Below, piece after piece: positions 17,601 through 24,109 of a DNA stretch of 36,913 bases. A program made the translations under genes and the position numbers. The notes below the pieces were generated by a model that did not search any database, was not told where the DNA came from, and saw only the letters and a list, made by a program, of their open reading frames with translations. Source of the stretch: Coleofasciculaceae cyanobacterium SM2_1_6. GTDB lineage: Bacteria > Cyanobacteriota > Cyanobacteriia > Cyanobacteriales > JAAUUE01. The stretch is from the NCBI GenBank assembly GCA_012031635.1, contig JAAUUE010000004.1, forward strand, positions 1 through 36,913, given 5' to 3'. The stretch's first letter is position 1. Each line of letters begins with the position of its first letter.

Positions 17601-17987
17601 ATGGCTGAGAAAGAAATTCCCCCTTCCGATAATCACAATTTTGATGAGTTCAACACCCCCATTAGTGCTGAAGCGAGAGAACTGTTAGAAAAAATTGAGC
17701 AATCCCACGAGATGCGTTACAAGATGATGAATCTGGAAACATGGTCTCTTGCCAAGACAATGGATGCTTTCTTGCCCGGATTCTGGAATCGGTTCCTCGA
17801 AAATCGGCGCACTGCCATGCAACAGTTTATTGCCCAGCGTCGCAAAGCCAAACCCGAAGCTGGAGAATTTCTCGATGATCTCGCCCCCGGTTCTGATGAT
17901 GCTCCCCAAGAAATGATGGCGGATCAACTAGCCAATGATTTCTCCAATGATTTCCCCAATGATTTGAAGGAGGAACTTAAAGATTAG
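17601..17987 (+). CDS. Conserved hypothetical, helical and acidic
   Basis: 128 residues, soluble and mostly helical: EARELLEKIEQSHEMRYKMM, a Trp/Phe-rich centre (FLPGFWNRFLENRRTAMQQF), a basic patch, and an acidic tail with the near-repeat NDFSNDFPNDLKEELKD. I do not recognise the family. Its last 11 bases overlap the 3' end of the convergent ferredoxin gene. Confidence 0.65.
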   Translation: MAEKEIPPSDNHNFDEFNTPISAEARELLEKIEQSHEMRYKMMNLETWSLAKTMDAFLPGFWNRFLENRRTAMQQFIAQRRKAKPEAGEFLDDLAPGSDDAPQEMMADQLANDFSNDFPNDLKEELKD

Positions 17988-18381
17988 TGGAAATTGCTTG
18001 GACTGGGCAGGTGGGAATACATTGCTCGCAGACGATGCAGCGCGATCGAGTGAAGGTTAGCTGAAAACTTTGGGGGTTGAGGGTCAGGGCTTGGGTAGGG
18101 CAGACCCCAGTGCATAAGCCACAATCCACACAGCTATTTTCATCAATGAGGATTTCTCGACTCTGGAGGGAAACTTGGATTTCCTGCGATCGCATCCACT
18201 CGATCGCCGCCTCTAGCTGGTCAATATCTCCTGCCAACTCCACCACTACTTTCCCAATCTGGTTGGGAGCCACCTGCGCCCGGATAATATTGGCGGCGAC
18301 GTTAAAATCCCGTGCCAATCGATAGGTGACAGGCATTTGGATCGCTCGCTTCGGGAAGGTCAGGGTTACACGTTTTTTCAT
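17977..18381 (-). CDS. NIL domain-4Fe4S ferredoxin
   Basis: 134 residues. The N-terminal NIL domain (about 1-76, with the VTYRLARDFNVAANIIRA segment) is the small ligand-binding fold also found in methionine ABC transporter ATPases. The C-terminus is an 8Fe-8S-type ferredoxin with two complete Cys motifs, CVDCGLCTGVCP and CIVCEQCIPTCP. This compact NIL-ferredoxin occurs in many cyanobacteria and is linked to thiol or homocysteine metabolism in other organisms. The exact electron partner cannot be told from sequence. Confidence 0.9.
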   Translation of the reverse strand: MKKRVTLTFPKRAIQMPVTYRLARDFNVAANIIRAQVAPNQIGKVVVELAGDIDQLEAAIEWMRSQEIQVSLQSREILIDENSCVDCGLCTGVCPTQALTLNPQSFQLTFTRSRCIVCEQCIPTCPVQAISTNL

Positions 18382-18458
18382 GGGTCTTTGCTATGATCCT
18401 TACAGTTTGCATTCCATTTATAAACTTCATCTATAAATTTCTTGAATTAAATTTCCCC

Positions 18459-19097
18459 ATGACTAACGATACTCCTAACCCTACCACCCCGACCCCAGTT
18501 CCTAACACGAATCTTGCTCCCAAGCTGGGGACTAATTTTAATCCCCAAAAAATAACTAATATCCTCATTGCGCTGGCAGCGATCGTCCTCACGGTTAGTC
18601 TATTTTTCGCCCTGCGGACTCCTAACAATACCTCTAGCCTTGCAGCTCAAGCTGAAGCTGCCACGCCTCTAGAAGTCGCTCTTACCAATGGCAAACCAAC
18701 CCTCATGGAATTTTATGCAGACTGGTGTACTTCCTGTCAGGCGATGGCGGGGGATTTGGCGGAGCTAAAAGAAGAGTATCAGGAGCAGATGAATTTTGTC
18801 ATGCTCAATGTCGATAACGGGAAATGGCTGCCGGAGATGGTGACTTATAAAGTGGATGGGATTCCCTTGTTTGTGTTCTTAGATCAGGCGGGACAAGCGA
18901 TCGCCCAGAGTTTAGGAGAACAACCTCGATCGATCCTCACGGCTCAGCTAGAAGCCCTCATTGCTGCCCAGCCCCTGCCGGAGAGTCAACCTGTAGGCAA
19001 AGTTTCAGAACTGGAAACTGCCCTAGAAACCACTCCAGTGGCTCAACCCCAAGCTAAACCTCAAAAAGTCATAGATCCCCGCACCCACGGTAGTTAG
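18459..19097 (+). CDS. txlA: Membrane-anchored thioredoxin-like protein, TxlA/HCF164 type
   Basis: 212 residues from the ATG at 18459; an upstream in-frame start at 18393 adds an unlikely extension. Order: Pro/Thr-rich N-terminus, one TM helix at about 33-52 (NILIALAAIVLTVSLFFALR), then a thioredoxin fold with active site WCTSC at 89-93 and cis-Pro in GIPLF. The C-terminal tail is Pro/Gln-rich. HCF164/TxlA proteins pass reducing equivalents across the thylakoid membrane for cytochrome b6f assembly. The WCxxC centre in a membrane-tethered form fits that role. Confidence 0.85.
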   Translation: MTNDTPNPTTPTPVPNTNLAPKLGTNFNPQKITNILIALAAIVLTVSLFFALRTPNNTSSLAAQAEAATPLEVALTNGKPTLMEFYADWCTSCQAMAGDLAELKEEYQEQMNFVMLNVDNGKWLPEMVTYKVDGIPLFVFLDQAGQAIAQSLGEQPRSILTAQLEALIAAQPLPESQPVGKVSELETALETTPVAQPQAKPQKVIDPRTHGS

Positions 19098-19155
19098 TTT
19101 AGATTCTCTAAAGTTTGGATATGAGAGATTTCTGCCAGATTTCTGCCAGTAAAGA

Positions 19156-19824
19156 CTAGCTGGTAAATCCCGGAAAAGACTGGACTACTCGCCCAAATCC
19201 CCGGAGACGCTGATAGATCGATCGACCAATATTGTCTCCCGTATCTTGGAGGAGATCTACGGCAATCCCATTCCGCCCCTTACTCTTCCCCGAACTGTGA
19301 ATATATTGATCCTGTCCTAAATACAAACCTACATGGTCAATTTTGCTTTCTGTACCAAAAAATACGAGATCACCGGGTTTAATTTCTTCTGGGGCAACCT
19401 GCTGGGTAAAATCATGCTGCTGGTAAGCATCCCGCGGCAGCCAAATCCCCTCCTCGGCAAAAGCTGCCTGCATCAATCCCGAACAGTCGTAGTTAGGAGC
19501 CACAGTGCCGCCCCAAAGATAGGAATTGGGATGAGATTTGGCTCGATGGGTGAATTCAATTATTTGAGGCAGGCGGGCTTGGATTTCTGAGAAGTCTGGA
19601 TCAGGAGCTTGATAGGGTTCTGTGGCTGGCTCTAGGTGTAGGTCATCCGATCGCAACCACCCAGAATAACCATCCTCACAGCATCGCACTTCCAGTGCAA
19701 TATCATCTTGTTGCTGGGAAATAATTTGCAGATAGCGTCCTGCGGCTGCTTGGGTTGCTAGATTTTTACAGGCTGGGGAGTCATAGATGTTGAGATTAAT
19801 CCTTGCCCGGTACTGAGATTGCAT
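19156..19824 (-). CDS. SH3b-NlpC/P60 gamma-D-glutamyl-L-diamino acid endopeptidase
   Basis: 222 residues with two domains. Residues 1-65 are an SH3b cell-wall-binding domain. Residues 80-222 are an NlpC/P60 peptidase with Cys114 (NYDCSG), His164 (DHVGLYLG) and His176 (YIHSSG). These lie exactly 12 residues before Cys126/His176/His188 of the Anabaena enzyme AvPCP as I recall it, so the triad spacing is conserved. It cuts between D-Glu and the diamino acid of peptidoglycan stem peptides. No signal peptide is visible, so it is likely cytoplasmic and used in muropeptide recycling, which fits the murQ gene elsewhere in the window. Confidence 0.92.
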   Translation of the reverse strand: MQSQYRARINLNIYDSPACKNLATQAAAGRYLQIISQQQDDIALEVRCCEDGYSGWLRSDDLHLEPATEPYQAPDPDFSEIQARLPQIIEFTHRAKSHPNSYLWGGTVAPNYDCSGLMQAAFAEEGIWLPRDAYQQHDFTQQVAPEEIKPGDLVFFGTESKIDHVGLYLGQDQYIHSSGKSKGRNGIAVDLLQDTGDNIGRSIYQRLRGFGRVVQSFPGFTS

Positions 19825-20152
19825 AAATTAGGTTTTAATTAGGTTCTAAAAATAAGCTATAAAAATTCCCTGAAGCCCAAGGAAAGCTCTGATGAAGCTA
19901 ACCCAGTTTAGCCAGTATTGGCAGATTCCGCCAATTTTCGTGATTTTGTTGTAGTCATAGAGATTTCATTTTTTCCGGAGATTCACAGAAATTTAATAAT
20001 TCCTGAGAGCATAAATAGTGGCACAAATTTCCAATTTCCCCTATGATGGTTGCATAATGTAAAGAAAGGTAAATTTTGTTCATAATTTGCCCAGCTAAGA
20101 CTTAGCCCTCATATCCAAACATTTTTTATTCACCTATTGGAGAATCTTCACC
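19825..20152. promoter_or_regulatory. psbD upstream region with ribosome-binding site
   Basis: 328 bp between divergent genes. TTGGAGAATC about ten bases before the ATG at 20153 provides the ribosome site. An AT-rich segment with TGCATAATG (about 20051-20059) could hold a -10 box, but I cannot place the promoter with confidence. Nothing else is recognisable. Confidence 0.35.
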
Positions 20153-21208
20153 ATGACTATCGCAGTCGGACGCGCCTCAGAAAGAGGCTGGTTTGATATC
20201 CTCGATGACTGGCTGAAACGCGATCGCTTCGTGTTCGTCGGTTGGAGCGGTATCCTCCTATTTCCCTGTGCCTACCTAGCCCTCGGCGGCTGGCTCACCG
20301 GCACCACCTTTGCCACTAGCTGGTACACCCACGGTTTAGCCTCTAGCTACCTCGAAGGCTGTAACTTCCTCACCGTCGCCGTCAGCACCCCCGCCAACAG
20401 CATGGGACACTCCCTGTTGTTCCTCTGGGGTCCCGAAGCTAACTGGGACTTTGCTCGCTGGATTCAACTCGGTGGACTCTGGGCTTTTGTAGCTCTCCAC
20501 GGAGCCTTTGGCTTGATTGGCTTCATGCTCCGTCAGTTTGAGATCGCCAGACTAATCAGCATCCGTCCCTACAACGCTCTTGCCTTCAGTGGCCCGATCG
20601 CTGTATTTGTCAGCGTCTTTCTCATGTACCCCCTCGGACAATCTAGCTGGTTCTTTGCGCCTAGCTTTGGAGTCGCAGCTATCTTTAGATTCTTACTCTT
20701 CTTCCAAGGATTCCACAACTGGACTCTCAACCCCTTCCACATGATGGGCGTAGCCGGAATTCTGGGCGGAGCGTTACTCTGCGCTATCCACGGAGCCACC
20801 GTAGAAAATACCCTATTCCAAGATGGAGACAAGGCAAACACCTTTGGTGCGTTCAACCCCACCCAAGCAGAAGAAACCTACTCCATGGTGACAGCCAACC
20901 GTTACTGGTCACAAATCTTTGGGATTGCCTTCTCCAACAAGCGTTGGTTGCACTTCTTCATGTTGTTTGTGCCTGTAACTGGGCTATGGATGAGCAGTGT
21001 CGGAATCGTTGGTTTAGCCCTAAACCTGAGAGCTTATGACTTTGTTTCTCAGGAAATCCGGGCGGCGGAAGACCCAGAGTTTGAGACTTTCTACACCAAG
21101 AATATTCTGTTGAATGAAGGGATTCGGGCGTGGATGGCTCCCCAGGATCAACCCCACGAAAACTTTGAGTTTCCTGAAGAAGTTCTACCCCGTGGTAATG
21201 CTCTCTAA
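20153..21208 (+). CDS. psbD: Photosystem II D2 protein
   Basis: 351 residues, full length. D2 carries half of the photosystem II redox chain, including the primary quinone QA and tyrosine D, in the thylakoid membrane. Identical-looking D2 blocks include [20 protein letters not shown] near the N-terminus, [31 protein letters not shown] with the chlorophyll/iron His residues, and the C-terminus [13 protein letters not shown]. In cyanobacteria one psbD overlaps psbC; here no psbC follows, so this is the monocistronic psbD2 type, often light-stress induced. Confidence 0.98.
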   Translation: MTIAVGRASERGWFDILDDWLKRDRFVFVGWSGILLFPCAYLALGGWLTGTTFATSWYTHGLASSYLEGCNFLTVAVSTPANSMGHSLLFLWGPEANWDFARWIQLGGLWAFVALHGAFGLIGFMLRQFEIARLISIRPYNALAFSGPIAVFVSVFLMYPLGQSSWFFAPSFGVAAIFRFLLFFQGFHNWTLNPFHMMGVAGILGGALLCAIHGATVENTLFQDGDKANTFGAFNPTQAEETYSMVTANRYWSQIFGIAFSNKRWLHFFMLFVPVTGLWMSSVGIVGLALNLRAYDFVSQEIRAAEDPEFETFYTKNILLNEGIRAWMAPQDQPHENFEFPEEVLPRGNAL

Positions 21209-21277
21209 GTTTATTAGCTTCAATTCTAGACTTCTCATAAATTTAGAAAACTTGGAATTGAATTAATATTTTTAATT

Positions 21278-21307
21278 AGGCTCTAGCTCTGCTGGGGTCT
21301 TTTTTTT
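21278..21307 (+). terminator. Possible terminator after psbD
   Basis: AGGCTCT at 21278-21284 can pair with GGGGTCT at 21294-21300 with three G-U wobbles, followed by eight Ts. It lies 70 bp downstream of the psbD stop. The stem is weak. Confidence 0.4.
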
Positions 21308-21370
21308 GTAAATGTTACAAATGATGCCAATATGCTTGTTATTAGGTAAGCTACCTTCTATGATTAAGTT

Positions 21371-21389
21371 ATTGAGATTTTATTTCAAT
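21371..21389 (+). promoter_or_regulatory. Inverted repeat ATTGA-N9-TCAAT, possible operator
   Basis: ATTGA at 21371-21375 and TCAAT at 21385-21389 are a perfect 5-bp inverted repeat, 33 bp before the methyltransferase ATG. The shape is loosely that of a CRP/FNR-family site (TTGAN..TCAA). A nearby TTGATCAA palindrome (21400-21407) adds to the symmetry. No regulator gene is adjacent. Confidence 0.3.
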
Positions 21390-21421
21390 AAGAGCTTAAT
21401 TGATCAAATGGAGTAAAAACC

Positions 21422-22210
21422 ATGATTCAAACTCAAACTCAACTGAATTTCAAAACCGCTCCGGGTCATCAGGTGTTGGCAGCAGCAGGGAAAAAAGCTC
21501 TACGTCCGGGTGGCTATAGGGCTACAGAGCAGATCTTTGAATGGGCAAATTTTCAACCCGGTGAAACGGTACTAGAGCTTGCAGCTAGCTTTGGTTATAG
21601 TGCGATCGCCCTAGCTCAGCGTTATCAGGTACGAGTTGTTGGGGTAGAGAAAAATCCCGATAGTGTTGCGCGTGCTCAAGCTAATGTGGCGGCGGCTGGA
21701 CTAACCCAACAGGTACAAATCATCCAAGGTGACATTTTTCACCTAGAAAAGATATCAGAAAAATTTGATTATGTTTTGGCTGAAGCTATTTTGACTATGC
21801 AGTCTGATGTGGGCAAAACTAAGATTTTGGCAGGAATTTATGATCGCCTTAGATCAGGTGGTCAATTCCTCAGCCACGAACTACGAGTTGAAAACCCCAA
21901 AGCAGAAATCATTTGCCGAGAGTTATCTACAACAATTCGTGTCAATGCAGTCCCCTTGTCTAAAGATGGCTGGGTATCTCTTGTTGAAAAAGCAAGACTT
22001 AAGGTCGAAAATTATCAAGTTGGCTCTATGGCTCTACTTAATCCTAGTCGCATTGCCCAAGAAGAAGGTTTGCCAACCCTAATAACTATCGGTTGGAATA
22101 TGCTTACTCAGCCAGAATTACGGCGGCGTATCCTTGCTATGCGAGAAACTTTTGTCCGCTACAGTAGTGATCTTGGCTATGTTGTGTTGACTGCTAGAAA
22201 AGAAACATAA
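21422..22210 (+). CDS. Class I SAM-dependent methyltransferase
   Basis: 262 residues. A Rossmann methyltransferase core runs from about 48 to 165: motif I is VLELAASFGYSA (51-61), the acidic end of strand 2 is VVGVEKNPDS, and motif IV is FDYVLAEAIL. Motif I lacks the usual GxGxG, keeping only one glycine, which is unusual. The N-terminal AAAGKKALRPGGYRAT block looks family-specific. A cupin gene begins 4 bp after its stop, so they form an operon. Substrate unknown. Confidence 0.82.
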   Translation: MIQTQTQLNFKTAPGHQVLAAAGKKALRPGGYRATEQIFEWANFQPGETVLELAASFGYSAIALAQRYQVRVVGVEKNPDSVARAQANVAAAGLTQQVQIIQGDIFHLEKISEKFDYVLAEAILTMQSDVGKTKILAGIYDRLRSGGQFLSHELRVENPKAEIICRELSTTIRVNAVPLSKDGWVSLVEKARLKVENYQVGSMALLNPSRIAQEEGLPTLITIGWNMLTQPELRRRILAMRETFVRYSSDLGYVVLTARKET

Positions 22211-22214
22211 AACC

Positions 22215-22550
22215 ATGACTACCTCTCTTATTTCCACAAAAGAACCGTTTTTACAACTAAAAGATCATCTTACTTACCCAGAATCCGGGGTGCTGAGTAA
22301 AGTGATTTGGAAAAGTGAATTTTGCCAGTATAGTCTATTTTGTCTTGCTGCAAATACCGAGATTTCAGAACATACCTCAACTCGCCATGCTACGGTACAG
22401 GTGTTGGAAGGCATTGGTTTGCTCACCCTTAACGGTGAGGAGATTGCGCTGAAGCCCGGCGTATTAATTTTTATGGAAGCTAATGCTCCCCATGCTCTAG
22501 CAGCAACTTCTAATTTGGCTTTTGTCCTGACATTATCAAGTGCGAGTTAA
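22215..22550 (+). CDS. Cupin-domain protein
   Basis: 111 residues with a single small beta-barrel. Cupin motif 1 is seen as EHTSTRHATVQVLEG and motif 2 as PGVLIFMEANAPHAL. The two His of motif 1 and the His of motif 2 could bind one metal ion. Four bases after the methyltransferase, it is almost surely translated from the same message. A partner role (metal or ligand sensing, or an accessory enzyme) is inference. Confidence 0.82.
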   Translation: MTTSLISTKEPFLQLKDHLTYPESGVLSKVIWKSEFCQYSLFCLAANTEISEHTSTRHATVQVLEGIGLLTLNGEEIALKPGVLIFMEANAPHALAATSNLAFVLTLSSAS

Positions 22551-22646
22551 TTACTCTATGGCTGTCTTCACAAATTAGAGACCTAGTAATCCTATTAGAG
22601 TGACGAGAAAAATTCTTGCACTTCATTGTGGTCTACTCATCACCCT

Positions 22647-22846
22647 TTAAAGGAACCGTTGGGCGATCGTGCGTTTGCGGTTTGGGGTATATTTGGGATT
22701 GGTGGATAGGACAGATTCACTATAGATTAAAAATTGGTTACGTCCGTTATTTTTGGCGAGGTAGAGGACTTGATCGGCTTGGGAGAGAAGATGATCGGGA
22801 GAGGTGTCGATCGATGGCACAAGGCTAGTAATCCCGGAACTCCAGT
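22647..22846 (-). pseudogene. C-terminal fragment of a GGDEF protein, duplicate of 24110-24300
   Basis: On the minus strand this reads SGITSLVPSIDTSPDHLLSQ, then ADQVLYLAKNNGRNQFLIYS, then ESVLSTNPKYTPNRKRTIA. It is nearly the same as the last about 60 residues of the diguanylate cyclase encoded at 24110-26866. It has a few changes (TTPEQ to TSPDH, ALYFA to VLYLA) and a short read-through tail ending at TAA 22647. There is no start and nothing upstream of SGITS matches the cyclase. The fragment lies in direct-repeat orientation to the functional copy, on the other side of two unrelated genes. Confidence 0.88.
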
Positions 22847-22896
22847 AATTTTTTCCCCTCCAAATCCAGTAATTTCTCCATAAAGCGAGGATACAA

Positions 22897-23595
22897 ATGT
22901 CACTTTTTATGCAAAGACCGGAAGAGACTTCACTGCCAGAAGTTAGAGGAGTTGACAGTTATGACACTAATCTGAGAATCATCCTTGTTAAATCCTCAGT
23001 TGAGTCAGTCGCTCAAGCTTTTGTCTCGGTGAAAGGTATGAATGTTTGGGAAAGCAATGTACATGAACGTGAAATTGAGATTAGAAGAAACAGTACCTTT
23101 GTTCTTCAATTAAAAGGACACGCTTGGAGCTTAATATATTTACCTTACTCCTCGGCAGAGGCGATTGATCCCACTAGAATTAGCACCGAAGAAATAGAGA
23201 AAATAATGTATGCTCCCTTAGAACCACAGTTTGATTTATTAGAAGCAGATGCTCTAAGGATTTCAGCACTATTACACACTTTTGTTATCTTCTATTCAGC
23301 AAGCGATACGTTGGGACTCACTGAATATCAAATTTACAAGGATGGTGAATTAGAAGAAAAATTCTACTTTCAAGCAGGATCATCAGTTGAATTTCAGTCT
23401 AGGTCCAGGCAAATTGAAACTAGAAGCATAAGGAGTGTATTCAGGTTTGTTGATGAAACTATCCGTGAGCAAGATGCTTTTATTCCCTCCCTTGACACTA
23501 GGGGAAATTTCAATGTTGGGACAAGGCTCTTCTTACAAGTAGGTGGATTAGCATCTGATGAAATTGAGCAAGTAGATTACATAGCACGACAATAA
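22897..23595 (+). CDS. Hypothetical protein of the GGDEF-flanked insert
   Basis: 232 residues, soluble, no signal peptide. Segments include NLRIILVKSSVESVAQAF, FVLQLKGHAWSLIYLPYSSA and LEADALRISALLHTFVIFYS. The pattern suggests an alpha/beta fold of the kind found in cyanobacterial immunity-like or heme/phosphate-handling hypotheticals, but I recognise no family. It is 10 bp ahead of a TPR protein with a strong ribosome site, so the two form an operon. Both lie between the duplicated GGDEF ends. Confidence 0.65.
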   Translation: MSLFMQRPEETSLPEVRGVDSYDTNLRIILVKSSVESVAQAFVSVKGMNVWESNVHEREIEIRRNSTFVLQLKGHAWSLIYLPYSSAEAIDPTRISTEEIEKIMYAPLEPQFDLLEADALRISALLHTFVIFYSASDTLGLTEYQIYKDGELEEKFYFQAGSSVEFQSRSRQIETRSIRSVFRFVDETIREQDAFIPSLDTRGNFNVGTRLFLQVGGLASDEIEQVDYIARQ

Positions 23596-23605
23596 AGGAG
23601 GCAAT

Positions 23606-24106
23606 ATGAAGTCAAGATTAGTATTTTTATCGTTAGTAATTACTCTAAGTTCCGCCTCTGCTATTTTCTATGCTGTGGCTAAAGCGCAAGAACGACCGGG
23701 TTGTTTTATGGTTAGTCCGTCTGGGCAGGTGAGTGATTTAGGAGAGTTATGTAATTCAACGACTAGAGAGCGTGAAGCTATGCAAAATAGAGATGAAGCC
23801 ATGCAAAATAGATATCAAGAAGTTTTTCAGAACGCCCGTAAGTTGGCTAAAGCGGGGCAGTATCAGGCAGCAATTAACGAGTATAGCCGAGCTATTGAAC
23901 TTAATCCGGAAATGGTAGAGGCTTACTCTTTTCGCAGTGCTGCATTTGCCATGATCCCCGGACAAGAGCAGAGAGGAATTGAGGATGCCCATAAAGCGGC
24001 AGAGATATTAAGAGCAAGAGGAGATGAGGAGAGAGCCACATGGATGGACAGACAGGCTGAATCTGTTCAAGGAGTGATTGAAGAGCGGAGGATGGGTCTT
24101 GAGTGA
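23606..24106 (+). CDS. Secreted TPR-repeat protein
   Basis: 166 residues with AAAGGAGG ahead of the ATG. A signal peptide covers about 1-28 (LVFLSLVITLSSASAIFYAV, cleavage near AKAQ), so it is exported to the periplasm or thylakoid lumen. There is a short imperfect repeat (MQNRDEAMQNRYQEV). TPR motifs follow: ARKLAKAGQYQAAINEYSRA then IELNPEMVEAYSFRSAAF. It ends three bases before the convergent end of the GGDEF gene. TPRs bind protein partners; the partner is unknown, plausibly the gene upstream. Confidence 0.75.
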   Translation: MKSRLVFLSLVITLSSASAIFYAVAKAQERPGCFMVSPSGQVSDLGELCNSTTREREAMQNRDEAMQNRYQEVFQNARKLAKAGQYQAAINEYSRAIELNPEMVEAYSFRSAAFAMIPGQEQRGIEDAHKAAEILRARGDEERATWMDRQAESVQGVIEERRMGLE

Positions 24107-24109
24107 ACG

